Assembly (NCBI RefSeq): GCF_001642995.1
Contig: NZ_LOHS01000156.1
Coordinates: 62,001 to 126,000, forward strand
DNA: 64,000 nucleotides
Direction: 5' to 3'
Source: Streptomyces jeddahensis
GTDB taxonomy: Bacteria > Actinomycetota > Actinomycetes > Streptomycetales > Streptomycetaceae
This document shows, piece after piece, positions 17,356-26,032 of the stretch (the stretch's first letter is position 1; each line of letters opens with the position of its first letter). Made by a program: the position numbers and the translations under genes. The notes under the pieces were generated by a model. The model was not told the DNA's origin and searched no databases. It saw only the letters and a program-made list of their open reading frames with translations.

Positions 17356-18297
17356 ATGGCAGCCACCACACCCCGCGCGACCACCGCGCACACCACATCG
17401 GCCCGCACCCGCGCCGGCCGCGAGGAACGCGCCGGCTGGCTCTTCGTCACCCCTGCCACCCTCGGCATCGGCCTGTTCGTGCTGCTGCCGATGGCCCTCT
17501 CCCTCGTCTTCGGCCTCACGGACGCCGACGGCTTCGGCAACCTGTCCTTCACCGGCCTCGACAACTACGCCCGAGCCCTGTCCGACCCGCTGTTCTGGAC
17601 CAGCCTGCGCACCACGGTCCTGTACGTCGTCGTCTTCGTGCCCGGCGTCTACGTCCTGGCGCTCGTCATGGCCCTGCTGGTCAACGGCAAGCTGCCGGCC
17701 CGCGCGTTCTTCCGCACCGCGTTCTTCGCCCCGTACGCCGTCAGCCTCGTGGTCGTCGGCCTGGTGTGGAAGTACATCCTCGCCGACTCCACCGGCATCC
17801 TCGTCCAGGCCCTCGGCTGGATCGGCGTCGACAGCCCGCCGTCCTTCCTCGGTGACCCGAACTGGGCGCTGTGGTGCGTGAGCTTCATCAGCATCTGGTT
17901 CTTCGTCGGTTTCTACATGGTCATCCTGCTGGGCGGGCTGCAGGAGATCCCCGGCGAGATCCTCGAAGCGGCCCGTATCGACGGCGCGGGTCCCTGGCGC
18001 GTCCTGTGGAGCGTCATCCTCCCCATGCTCAAGCCGATCACGTTCTTCGTCCTGGTCCTCGCCTCCATCGCCGGGCTCGCCGGCCTCCAGGCGTTCGACC
18101 TGATCTACGTGATGACCCAGGGCGGACCCGCCAACTCCACGTCCATGGGCGTCTTCTACGTCTACCAGCAGGCGTTCAAGTTCAACAACGTCGGCTACGC
18201 CTCGGCCATGGCCACCCTGTACGCGCTCGCGCTGCTGGCCATGACGGGCGTCGCCTTCCGCATCACCCGAGGAGGCCGCTTTGACCACGACCGCTGA
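17356..18297 (+). CDS. ABC sugar importer permease (MalF type)
   Basis: A 313-residue membrane protein with six predicted transmembrane segments and the ATPase-contact loop GEILEAARIDGAGPWRVL at about residues 195-215, followed by LPMLKPITFFVLV. It starts one base after the binding-protein stop and its end overlaps the next permease by 17 bases, so it is tightly coupled in the same operon. Confidence 0.94.
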   Translation: MAATTPRATTAHTTSARTRAGREERAGWLFVTPATLGIGLFVLLPMALSLVFGLTDADGFGNLSFTGLDNYARALSDPLFWTSLRTTVLYVVVFVPGVYVLALVMALLVNGKLPARAFFRTAFFAPYAVSLVVVGLVWKYILADSTGILVQALGWIGVDSPPSFLGDPNWALWCVSFISIWFFVGFYMVILLGGLQEIPGEILEAARIDGAGPWRVLWSVILPMLKPITFFVLVLASIAGLAGLQAFDLIYVMTQGGPANSTSMGVFYVYQQAFKFNNVGYASAMATLYALALLAMTGVAFRITRGGRFDHDR

Positions 18298-19171
18298 CAC
18301 GGCCCCGGTGCGCGTCACCGGCCGCCCCTCCGCCGTCCGCGCCCGGCCCGCCACCCGCACGTGGGACGCCGGCACCTGGGTGCGCCTGGTCCTCGCCTGC
18401 CTGCTCGCCTTCGTCCAGCTCTTCCCGCTGCTGTGGATGCTCTCCAGCGCCTTCAAGAGCGCCGAGGACACCAGGGACGCCGCACTCATCCCCGAACACC
18501 CCACCTTCGACAACGTCGTGCAGGTCTTCACCCGCATCCCGTACGCCACGTACCTGTGGAACTCCCTGCTCACCTCGGTCCTGGTGACCGTGCTCCTGGT
18601 GTTCTTCGGCTCCATGGCCGCCTATGCGCTCGCCCGCCTCAGGTTCCGCGGCCGCGCGGCTCTGTTCGGCGTCGTCTTCTCCACGCTGATGGTGGCGATG
18701 CCGGTGATCCTGGTGCCGCTGTTCATGGTGGTCGCCAGGCTCGGGCTGGTGAACACGTACGCCGGCCTGATCCTGCCGGTCGCGTTCACCGCGTTCCCGA
18801 TCTTCCTGATGCGGCAGTTCTACCTCCGCTTCCCGCGCGAACTGGAAGAGGCCGCCGACCTGGACGGCTGCGGCCATCTGCGCCGCTTCCTCCTGGTCGT
18901 ACTCCCGCTGAGCAAGACCATGCTGGCCGCCCTCGGTGTGACCACCTTCCTGTCCACCTGGAACAGCTTCCTGTGGCCGCTCACCGTCGCCAAGGACTCC
19001 GACCTGTGGGTCGTGCAGGTCGGCATGTCCCAGTTCCAGAACCAGTACGGCGGTGACTGGTCGCTCATCATGGCGGCCTCACTGATCGCCGCCGTCCCGA
19101 CGCTGCTCCTCTTCCTCCTCCTCCAGCGCCAGATCGTCGAGTCGGTCCAGGCGTCCGGCCTCAAGGGCTGA
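18281..19171 (+). CDS. ABC sugar importer permease (MalG type)
   Basis: A 296-residue permease partner. It starts at a TTG that overlaps the previous gene by 17 bases and is preceded by GAGGAGG, a case where the RBS decides the start. Six transmembrane segments are visible, with the EAA loop RELEEAADLDGCGHLRRF. No ATPase gene is nearby, so a shared ATPase is expected. The next gene is the second GH172. Confidence 0.93.
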   Translation: MTTTADTAPVRVTGRPSAVRARPATRTWDAGTWVRLVLACLLAFVQLFPLLWMLSSAFKSAEDTRDAALIPEHPTFDNVVQVFTRIPYATYLWNSLLTSVLVTVLLVFFGSMAAYALARLRFRGRAALFGVVFSTLMVAMPVILVPLFMVVARLGLVNTYAGLILPVAFTAFPIFLMRQFYLRFPRELEEAADLDGCGHLRRFLLVVLPLSKTMLAALGVTTFLSTWNSFLWPLTVAKDSDLWVVQVGMSQFQNQYGGDWSLIMAASLIAAVPTLLLFLLLQRQIVESVQASGLKG

Positions 19172-19235
19172 TCCTCCCGCCCGCACCGCGATGCCCGCAC
19201 CGCGATGACCGCACTGCGAAAGGAAAGCGCCACCC

Positions 19236-20630
19236 ATGTCCGTCCCCTCCTTCGCGCTCGGCGGCGACCTCCTCGGCCGCGCCGCCCAGCGCCGCCGCTC
19301 CCGCTCCGCCCGAGTCGCCAGCTGGGACCACACCGGCCTGAACGAGGACGCCTTCGTCGTCATGCCGGGCGAGACCACCACCCTCGCCGACCTCGAAGGC
19401 CCCGGCGCCATCACCCACCTCTGGTTCGTGCAGGGCTGCCGGATCATCCTCGGACCCGGCCTGTTCGACGCCCGTCAAGCGGGCACCGCCATGGTCGAGT
19501 TCAACAACGCCCTCGGCTACAGCTGGGAGGTCAACGACCCGGACTACTACCGCAAGGTCCTCATCAAGATGTACTGGGACGACCAGGAGCACCCTTCCGT
19601 GATCGCCCCGCTCGGCGACTTCTTCGGCGTCGGCAACTCCCTGCCCGCCACCTTCCAGTCGCTCCCCTTCACCGTCTCAGTCAAGGACGACTCGGAGAGG
19701 AAGTACGGCGGCCCCGCCGCCTTCAACTGCTTCCTGCCGATGCCGTTCAACCGCCGCGCCCGCATCGAGGTCGAGAACCAGGGCGAGCACCCGTACGTCC
19801 AGTACTTCTACGTCGACTACGAGCTGTACGCCGAAGACCTCCCGGACGACACCCTCTACTTCCACGCCCAGTGGCGCCGCAGCAACCCCTGTGCCGGCTG
19901 GGGCCCCGACCTGCAGGTCAACAGCCTGGAGACGCAGGTCCCCAACCTCGACGGCAAGGACAACTACCTCATCCTCGACACCGAAGGCGCCGGCAACTAC
20001 ATCGGCTGCATCCAGACCGTGAACCACTTCACGGAGACCTGGTGGGGCGAGGGTGACGACATGATCTGGATCGACGAGGACTTCAACCCCGACGGCACGA
20101 CGGCCTGGCCGCCCTCCATGCACGGCACCGGCGGCGAGGACTACTTCAGCCATGGCTGGGGCATGCAGAAGATCAACTTCCCGTTCCAGGGGACGATTAT
20201 CCACGAGGAGGACGTCCCGGGCCTCCAGGTCCACTACCGCTTCCACCTCGCCGACCCCGTCCGCTTCAACGAGCGCATCCGCGTCACCATGGAGCACGGC
20301 CACGCCAACCACCTGGCCGACGACTGGTCCACCACCGCGTACTGGTACCAGACCCTCCCGGCCCCCCGCTTCGGCATCCTCCCCGTCGAGCAGCGCCTGC
20401 CGCGCCGCGCCAAGGGACCGTCCTACGAGGACCTGCCGGCCGTCGACCGCACCAGCCTCGACCCTCTCCGGCAGAAGATGTACGAGCAACGCGACGCTCG
20501 CATGGCGGAGTTCACGGGCCAGCGCGACGAGTGGTTCGAGCGGCGCGCCGCGGAGTCCCGGGCGCGCACCGAGAAGAACAAGGAGCTCGCCGCAGAGGTG
20601 CGAGCCAAGTTCCTCAAGGGCCGCGGCTGA
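19236..20630 (+). CDS. GH172 (DUF2961) glycoside hydrolase, copy 2
   Basis: A 464-residue paralogue of the GH172 protein encoded at 12803, with the same length and similar sequence throughout by eye. It keeps VASWDHTGLNEDAF, PLGDFFGVGN, YFYVDYELYAEDLP, WWGEGDDMIW and HGTGGEDYFSHGWG; the presumed catalytic glutamates are Glu272 and Glu301. The C-terminal 60 residues are charged and helical. No signal peptide. Two intact, diverged copies around one importer suggest different linkage or ring-size specificity rather than redundancy; that is inference. Confidence 0.85.
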   Translation: MSVPSFALGGDLLGRAAQRRRSRSARVASWDHTGLNEDAFVVMPGETTTLADLEGPGAITHLWFVQGCRIILGPGLFDARQAGTAMVEFNNALGYSWEVNDPDYYRKVLIKMYWDDQEHPSVIAPLGDFFGVGNSLPATFQSLPFTVSVKDDSERKYGGPAAFNCFLPMPFNRRARIEVENQGEHPYVQYFYVDYELYAEDLPDDTLYFHAQWRRSNPCAGWGPDLQVNSLETQVPNLDGKDNYLILDTEGAGNYIGCIQTVNHFTETWWGEGDDMIWIDEDFNPDGTTAWPPSMHGTGGEDYFSHGWGMQKINFPFQGTIIHEEDVPGLQVHYRFHLADPVRFNERIRVTMEHGHANHLADDWSTTAYWYQTLPAPRFGILPVEQRLPRRAKGPSYEDLPAVDRTSLDPLRQKMYEQRDARMAEFTGQRDEWFERRAAESRARTEKNKELAAEVRAKFLKGRG

Positions 20631-20693
20631 GCCGCCGACCGGGTGCGGGCCGGCCCCGTCGGCTGCGACCTGAACCCCAGGTGGCCGTCTGCC

Positions 20694-20827
20694 TCACCTG
20701 CCGGTGATCGCGGAGAGTCAGGCCGTGTCCTCCGGGCCCGGCGCACCGTTGCCGGGCCCGGGCAGCCGGCGCACCTCGCCCGTACCCAGAGCGATCGTGA
20801 GCCGTGGCCGCATCGGCCCGTCGTCGT
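20694..20827 (-). pseudogene. Relic of the C-terminus of the MJ1316/2H RNA-repair protein
   Basis: A leftward frame reads MRPRLTIALGTGEVRRLPG, then GPEDTA, a TGA, LSAITGR and a final TGA. This matches the last 45 residues of the protein encoded at 47032 (MRPRVTVALGTGEVRRLPE, GPEDAGWLSGITDR), with its Trp codon changed to a stop. The upstream part is absent and the two-domain VOC gene begins immediately. It looks like the tail of a deleted second copy. Confidence 0.75.
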
Positions 20828-20830
20828 CGC

Positions 20831-21616
20831 CTACCCTTGCCGCGGGTTCGGCTTGAGCACCGCGAAGACCGCACCCGAGGTGTCCGCCAGCCACGCGATA
20901 CGGCCGACCTCCGGTACGTCCTCCGCCGGCATCAGGGCCGAGCCGCCGTTCTCCTCCGTCTTCCGGACGGTCTCGTCGGCGTCTGCGACGGCGAAGTACG
21001 GCACCCAGCTCGCCCCGTGGCCGCCCTCCTGGAGGGCGGCCACTCCGCCGAAGGACGTGTCCTTCTGGTCCCCGTGCTTGAGGCTGAGTACCCGGTACGT
21101 CATCCCGGGTGCCTGCATCTCCTGCGAGCGCCAGCCGAAGAGGCCGTGGTAGAAGCCGATCCCGGCCTCCGGGTCGGGTACGTGGAGCTCCACCCACACC
21201 AGAGTGTCGTCCTCGGACGCCTTCTCCAGCCCTCCTTGCGCCGTGCCCGGCTGCAACACCGCGAAGTGGGCCCCCTGCTGGTCGGTGAGCTGGGCCATCC
21301 AGCCCTCGCCCATGACCTGCATGGGCGCCACCCGCACCGTGCCGCCGCCCTGCTCGACGGCCTTGACCGTGGCCTGGACGTCATCGGTCCGGAAGTACAC
21401 CGTCCAGGCGCTGCTCGCGCCCTCCTCCGTGAGCGGGCCCAGTGCGGCGACGGTCTTGCCGTCCTTCTGGAAGAACCCGTACCCGCCGGCCTCGGGCCCG
21501 GGAGAGACGAACTGCCAGCCGAAGACGCCGCCGTAGAAGGCGGCCGCCCCGGCGGTGTCCGGACTGCCGAGATCGATCCAGCAGGGTGATCCATGGGTGA
21601 AATCCGTGCCGAGCAT
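20831..21616 (-). CDS. Two-domain VOC (glyoxalase/bleomycin-resistance-like) protein
   Basis: A 261-residue cytoplasmic protein made of two vicinal-oxygen-chelate domains (about 8-125 and 140-258), each starting with a CWIDL or VWVEL strand and an AFYGGVFGW or GFYHGLFGW helix. Proteins of this layout are common in actinobacteria and are usually of unknown substrate. ATG at 21616 is chosen because GGAGGG lies 6 bases upstream; a longer frame would start at 21673. It ends right at the RNA-repair relic, so the gene may have been placed there by recombination. Confidence 0.88.
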   Translation of the reverse strand: MLGTDFTHGSPCWIDLGSPDTAGAAAFYGGVFGWQFVSPGPEAGGYGFFQKDGKTVAALGPLTEEGASSAWTVYFRTDDVQATVKAVEQGGGTVRVAPMQVMGEGWMAQLTDQQGAHFAVLQPGTAQGGLEKASEDDTLVWVELHVPDPEAGIGFYHGLFGWRSQEMQAPGMTYRVLSLKHGDQKDTSFGGVAALQEGGHGASWVPYFAVADADETVRKTEENGGSALMPAEDVPEVGRIAWLADTSGAVFAVLKPNPRQG

Positions 21617-22117
21617 GCGCGCCCTCCAACGGCTCTGCGGGACCACCGCTCCGCAGCCCCGTGACCCCGCCACGATGCCGACGTCCGCCCGCTCACCCCC
21701 CGCACCCCGGAGCGGCGGGCCGCCGAATTCACACTCCGGAGTGACGCTTCGTCAAGCGCGGAGGGCAGGCCGCTGCCGGATTGGCACCGCGAGGAGCACG
21801 CCGCGCACTCCTGCTGCTGACCACATCTGGCTGCTCACCACATCTGTCTGCCGACCATGCCTATGGTGCGGATCCGGTGGCACGCCGGATCCGCACCGCC
21901 CAGCCGAATTCGCGGTCGCTTGCGGGTAGCGGCCTGGTAGTGGCTTCGTGAAGGTCGGGCGATGATTCTGAATTCGTATCGCGGAAATTGCGTGAACTTC
22001 CCGGATGCGATACGCGGTCCTCGGGGGTCAACGGGACGGCGCCGGACGAATCAGCCGTAATGGAGGCCGAATTCACATGGCTTGTTTTGACCGCCGCGTG
22101 TCAGGTAGGGAAGTGCC
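21617..22117. other. Divergent intergenic region with a hairpin
   Basis: About 500 bases between a leftward and a rightward gene. A perfect 13-bp stem (GGTGCGGATCCGG / CCGGATCCGCACC, 7-base loop) lies at 21865-21897. A terminator-like hairpin in a divergent gap suggests that a lost gene once ended here. No convincing coding frame was seen. Confidence 0.45.
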
Positions 22118-22579
22118 GTGAACAATTATCGCCATGACCCCATGAGTGCACAGTCGGCGCAGTCGGCCCACGATCCTTACGGAAACGACGGGAACTACGG
22201 AAATTATCCCGGCCATCAAGGTGGCCATCCGGGCGGCCAGGCCGGCTACGCCCCCTCGAACCCGCCCCCGAGCAGCGTCCCGCCCCGTCCGCGCCGGGAA
22301 GGCGAGAGCCGGGACCGCACGGCGCTCGTCATCCACACGATCGGCGACATCGCCGCCGGTTTCCTCGGCCTGTGGATCTTGCTCTATCTGCTGGACGCCA
22401 ACCAGTCCAACGGCTTCGTGGAGTTCGTCCGTGGTGTGGCCGACTGGCTGGCCGGCTGGTCGCAGGACATCTTCACCATGGACACCGAGGGCCTTCGCGT
22501 CCTGCTCAACTACGGCCTGCCGGCGCTGGTCTACCTGGGGGTGGGCCACGGCGTCGCGGCCTGGGTGCGCCGCCTCTGA
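22118..22579 (+). CDS. Conserved hypothetical membrane protein
   Basis: A 153-residue protein. The first 65 residues are Gly/Asn/Tyr/Pro-rich and disordered (DGNYGNYPGHQGGHPGG). Two transmembrane segments follow, one at ALVIHTIGDIAAGFLGLWIL and one at YGLPALVYLGVGHGVAAWV. The GTG start follows AGGGAAG. Function is unknown; such proteins are common in Streptomyces. It is convergent with the LPMO gene and shares a strong terminator with it. Confidence 0.75.
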   Translation: MNNYRHDPMSAQSAQSAHDPYGNDGNYGNYPGHQGGHPGGQAGYAPSNPPPSSVPPRPRREGESRDRTALVIHTIGDIAAGFLGLWILLYLLDANQSNGFVEFVRGVADWLAGWSQDIFTMDTEGLRVLLNYGLPALVYLGVGHGVAAWVRRL

Positions 22580-22673
22580 GCCGGGGCTGCTGCACCAACC
22601 GTGACGCAGACGCACATGCACTCCGGTTGGCGCCGACCACCGCCCAAGGGCCGTGGCTCCTCCCGCGGCACCT

Positions 22674-22708
22674 GACTGAGCGTGGGGCCTGGAGCCCCAC
22701 GCTCAGTC
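22674..22708. terminator. Bidirectional terminator
   Basis: A perfect 15-bp stem (GACTGAGCGTGGGGC and its complement) with a 5-base loop sits between the convergent membrane-protein and LPMO genes. Confidence 0.8.
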
Positions 22709-22743
22709 GACCAACGACCGGCAGCCGACGTCGCCGCGTGACG

Positions 22744-23820
22744 CTATGACGTTACGCAGTCGATCGTGCCGACCGGAGAATCGTTGCCCGTGGACGTGGC
22801 CGTGAAGCCGAAGGTGACGCTGCCGTCGGTTTTGATGACGCCGTTGTGGTTCACGTTCTTCACCGTGACCGTGCCGTCCGAACCGGTGGACAGCGAACCG
22901 TTCCACACGCTTTCGATCCTGGTTCCCTCGCCGGGTTTCCACTGCACGGCCCAGCCCCTGGTCGGAGCCGTACCGTGGTTCATCACCTCGACGGAACCCT
23001 GGAAGCCGCCGCTCCAGGAATTCTCCACGGAGTACATGGCCATGCAGGAACCGTCGGGCGCCGGCGTGGGGGTCGGCGTCGGATCCGGAGTCGGGGTGCC
23101 GCCTGAGTCCCGGATGCCGGTCACCTCGCCGTTGCCGCCGTCGAAGACGACGTCGGAGCAGGAGAAGAAGTTCTCCTGGCTGTCCGAACGCACCCACTGA
23201 ATGAAGATCAGCGCGTCACCGGAGCGGCCGGAGGGCAGGGTCAGATCCCAGTAGTAGTGGCCGCCGTCGTTCCCCGGGGAGCCCTGCTGGGGCGGGTCGG
23301 TGACGGTCTGGATCAGCTCCAGGTCGTCCCACCCCAGCGTCGAGGTGGGCGACCAGCCGGGCTTGCTCAGGTAGACCCGGAAGTCGCCCGGGTGGGCCGC
23401 CCAGTTGCTGTACTGGACCCGCATCGTTGCCCCGGACGTCAGATGCGTCCTGGGCCAGTCGGCGCGGGCGGCGTTGTAGGCGGAGAAGTCGTACGGGGAC
23501 CGGTCGCCGGCGCTGCACAGAGTGCCGTCCGGCACATAGCCCGGGCCTCGCCCGCCCGCCTTGGCGTCGAGAACGGCGTACCAGTTGTAGAGCGCGTTCG
23601 CGCCGCTCTCGTTCAACGCGTCCTGACATGCGGGGTTGGTCGGGTCCAGTGCGCCGGTTTCGGTGATGGCGTCCAGCTGGCAGAGGTAGGTGCGAGAGCC
23701 GGGCATCATCGCCACCCCGTGGGCCTGCGCGTTGCTCTGCCCGAGGAGAGTCAGGCCCAGCCCCCCGAGGAGGGTGGCCAGTACGGCCGCCCAGGCGGTC
23801 ATTCTGCTGCGTCGGATCAT
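22744..23820 (-). CDS. Secreted AA10 LPMO with CBM2 (CelS2-like)
   Basis: A 358-residue copper monooxygenase that oxidatively cleaves crystalline cellulose. The signal peptide ends ...NAQA, exposing the copper-binding N-terminal His of HGVAMMPGSR; the second ligand lies in NWAAHPGD. The catalytic domain spans about residues 32-235 and closely resembles S. coelicolor CelS2 from memory (LCQLDAITETGALDPTNPAC). A Pro/Thr linker (TPDPTPTPTPAP) leads to a family-2 cellulose-binding module. ATG at 23820 follows GGGAGG. It is downstream of the GH12 gene on the same strand. Confidence 0.95.
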   Translation of the reverse strand: MIRRSRMTAWAAVLATLLGGLGLTLLGQSNAQAHGVAMMPGSRTYLCQLDAITETGALDPTNPACQDALNESGANALYNWYAVLDAKAGGRGPGYVPDGTLCSAGDRSPYDFSAYNAARADWPRTHLTSGATMRVQYSNWAAHPGDFRVYLSKPGWSPTSTLGWDDLELIQTVTDPPQQGSPGNDGGHYYWDLTLPSGRSGDALIFIQWVRSDSQENFFSCSDVVFDGGNGEVTGIRDSGGTPTPDPTPTPTPAPDGSCMAMYSVENSWSGGFQGSVEVMNHGTAPTRGWAVQWKPGEGTRIESVWNGSLSTGSDGTVTVKNVNHNGVIKTDGSVTFGFTATSTGNDSPVGTIDCVTS

Positions 23821-23878
23821 GGAGCCTCCCGTGTGGCGTAGATGAGGAATGATCAGTGCATGACAAGCACGCATACGT

Positions 23879-25024
23879 TCAGTGCGTGACGGACTTGGAT
23901 GCTGTGGTGCAGGCGGTGCCGTTCAGGCTGAAGTCGTCCGGCTCGGCGAACGTGCCGCTGTAGGTCCCCTGGAAGCCGAACGTCTGGCTGCCGTCGGGTG
24001 TGATCTGCGCGTTGTGGGCCGACGCCGTCGCCGTGACGGCCCCCGCGGACGGGGTGACGGAGGCGTTCCAGGCGCCCGTGATCTGCTGTCCGGAGGGCAG
24101 GGTGAAGGCGAGCTCCCAGTCGTCGACGGGGGATGAGCCGGTGTTGGCGACGGTGACGTCGGCGGTGAAGCCGCCCTGCCAGACGTTCGTCGCGTACGTC
24201 ACCTCGCATGCCGCCGGATCGCTGGGGCCGCCCGGAGTACCACCGGTGTTCACGGTCGAGGAGAACGAGTTCACCGCGAGCCCCCCGCCGTTCTGCCAGG
24301 GTTCAAAGCCAGCCTGCACACTCGTCAGGTACCAGTCGTCCTCGGCGAGTCCGCGGGAGACGGCCTGCCGGACGAAGTCCATGACGTCGAAGCTCCAGCT
24401 GCTGATCGCCGAGGGAGAGACGAAGGACAGCACGTCGTTGCCGCCGTTGTTGCCGGACCACACCTCCCAGGAGCGCCCGGCCACGGTGGCCGTGCCCACC
24501 TGCGAGCCCACCGGCTGGACCGGACCCACCCTGTTGAACCAGACCATGATTTCGGTCTCGTTGACGCCGTCGGTCTTCGGCGTCGGGTCGAGCCAGATGT
24601 CGTACGCGGCGTCGAAGACCGCGTCGCTGACGTAGCTGTACGAGATGCTGGTGGGCGCGCTGGAGATGCTGCTCAGCCGCGCAGGAAGGTTGGTCCCCGG
24701 TGAACAGTTGGTGTAGTGGCAGCCGTTGAAGACCGACGGGTACGACTTCGGGGCGCCGTTGGTCGGAACCGAGCCGTCGGCCTGGGTGACGGTGAAGCCC
24801 GAGTCGGTGACGTTGATGCACTGCGGGTCGCTGGTGCCCCAACGGTTGTTCTGGACGACATAGCGCCCCTGGATCGTGGTCGATCCGTATTGCTCGCAGA
24901 TCGTGGTGTCGGCCTGGGCCGCCGTCGCCGTGGTCAGGAGTGCAGCGACGACGGCGAGAGCGGTGAGCAGCCCTCCGAACAGGCTGCGCAGGGGGCGGCG
25001 GGGCCGGTGCGGAGATGGTCGCAT
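23879..25024 (-). CDS. celB: Secreted GH12 endoglucanase with CBM2
   Basis: A 381-residue secreted endo-beta-1,4-glucanase. A signal peptide (to about residue 38, ATAAQA) precedes the GH12 jelly-roll DTTICEQYGSTTIQGRY; the catalytic Glu residues are expected in NETEIMVWFNR and SVQAGFEPWQNG. A short GGTPGGP linker leads to a CBM2 with typical NVWQGGFTADVTV. The layout matches Streptomyces lividans CelB. The upstream gap holds a strong hairpin but no CebR box, so regulation may be separate from the upstream LPMO or by read-through. Confidence 0.94.
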   Translation of the reverse strand: MRPSPHRPRRPLRSLFGGLLTALAVVAALLTTATAAQADTTICEQYGSTTIQGRYVVQNNRWGTSDPQCINVTDSGFTVTQADGSVPTNGAPKSYPSVFNGCHYTNCSPGTNLPARLSSISSAPTSISYSYVSDAVFDAAYDIWLDPTPKTDGVNETEIMVWFNRVGPVQPVGSQVGTATVAGRSWEVWSGNNGGNDVLSFVSPSAISSWSFDVMDFVRQAVSRGLAEDDWYLTSVQAGFEPWQNGGGLAVNSFSSTVNTGGTPGGPSDPAACEVTYATNVWQGGFTADVTVANTGSSPVDDWELAFTLPSGQQITGAWNASVTPSAGAVTATASAHNAQITPDGSQTFGFQGTYSGTFAEPDDFSLNGTACTTASKSVTH

Positions 25025-25059
25025 GCGGGGGTCCTCTCCGGAGGGATGCGGGGGGCGGG

Positions 25060-25098
25060 CCGGTTCCCGCCGGACGCGGCACGTCCGGCGGGAACCGG
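25060..25098. terminator. Strong hairpin between LPMO and GH12 genes
   Basis: A perfect 17-bp stem (CCGGTTCCCGCCGGACG and its complement) with a 5-base loop lies between the LPMO stop and the GH12 start. It would terminate or attenuate transcription running leftward from the CebR-controlled promoter. Confidence 0.8.
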
Positions 25099-25115
25099 TG
25101 TGCGTCAGTGACGGG

Positions 25116-25796
25116 TCAGCGGAAGTTCACGTCGCTGCACAGGAAGTACGTCTGGTCCTGGTGCGATGCCTGCCAGATCGTGTAGACGACGTGGTGGCCG
25201 CTGCGGCCCGAGGTGCTCACGTCGATCGAGTAGTTCTGGCTGGGGGCGTACGCGCCGGTCCGGGTGACCAGTTCGAGGTCGTCCCAGGTCAGCGGCTGGG
25301 TGGTGGGGTCGAAACCCTGGCGCGTGACGTAGACGAGGAAGTAGTCCGCGCCATGGCTGGCCTGGTCGTACAGCTGCACGGTGAAGTCGCTGTCGACGTC
25401 CGTCGTCTTCCAGGCGCCCACCGCGTCCAGGGAGTTGTAGCGGCCGCTCTCGGTCTGGCCGCCGCTGCATAGTTCCCCATCGGGGACGACTGACTGGAAG
25501 TCGCCGGCGGAGCCGTTGCGGTAGAGCCCGTTCCAGTTCCACATGGCGTTCGGGTTGTCCTGCCACGCCTGCCAGCACATGGGGTCTTCGTCCGCCATGG
25601 CCGGGTTCTGGAAGTCGCTTCCCCAGCGGAGCCAGCAGCCGTAGTTGCGGGATGCCGGGTCGACGACCGAACCATGGGCGACGGCGGTGCTGCTCCACGG
25701 AATCAGGGAGAGCAGCACTGCGGCGAGCAGGCTCATGACGAGTGTCGAGCGACGCCGTAAGCGGCGTGATGTCGCGTTCATGACAATATCTCTCAT
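25116..25796 (-). CDS. Secreted single-domain AA10 LPMO
   Basis: A 226-residue lytic polysaccharide monooxygenase. The signal peptide is cleaved before HGSVVDPASRNYGCWLR, giving the N-terminal copper His; the catalytic domain ends DQTYFLCSDVNFR with no binding module. It resembles S. coelicolor LPMO10B from memory, an enzyme acting on cellulose and chitin. ATG at 25796 is preferred over an in-frame ATG at 25781. A CebR-type operator lies 41 bases upstream, which predicts repression relieved by cello-oligosaccharides. Confidence 0.93.
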   Translation of the reverse strand: MRDIVMNATSRRLRRRSTLVMSLLAAVLLSLIPWSSTAVAHGSVVDPASRNYGCWLRWGSDFQNPAMADEDPMCWQAWQDNPNAMWNWNGLYRNGSAGDFQSVVPDGELCSGGQTESGRYNSLDAVGAWKTTDVDSDFTVQLYDQASHGADYFLVYVTRQGFDPTTQPLTWDDLELVTRTGAYAPSQNYSIDVSTSGRSGHHVVYTIWQASHQDQTYFLCSDVNFR

Positions 25797-25836
25797 GGCA
25801 AGTCGCGGCTCCTTCTTCCAGAGGGGGGTGTGGGTG

Positions 25837-25850
25837 TGGGAGCGCTCCCG
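25837..25850. promoter_or_regulatory. CebR operator
   Basis: TGGGAGCGCTCCCG matches the 14-bp CebR palindrome TGGGAGCGCTCCCA in 13 positions. It sits just upstream of the LPMO gene. CebR is the cellobiose/cellotriose-responsive repressor of Streptomyces cellulase genes. Confidence 0.85.
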
Positions 25851-26032
25851 CGGTATCCAGGCTGTGCCCCTTGAAGCGGAGCTGCAACCCTTCGTTTGAG
25901 CCAGTTCCACGACGCGATGGCGCATTCGATTCGTTCGACGTACCGGAAAGGCGCGTCGTCGATTGCCCGGTGTGCGAGGTGCCCCAGCGTGCGGGGCGAT
26001 GGTGTCAGCGGCCGCGGTTACAGTGTCGCGTC

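Noticed and set aside
21861..22076. Leftward 71-codon frame before the membrane-protein gene
   Set aside because: No RBS, low-complexity composition, and it overlaps a terminator-like hairpin.
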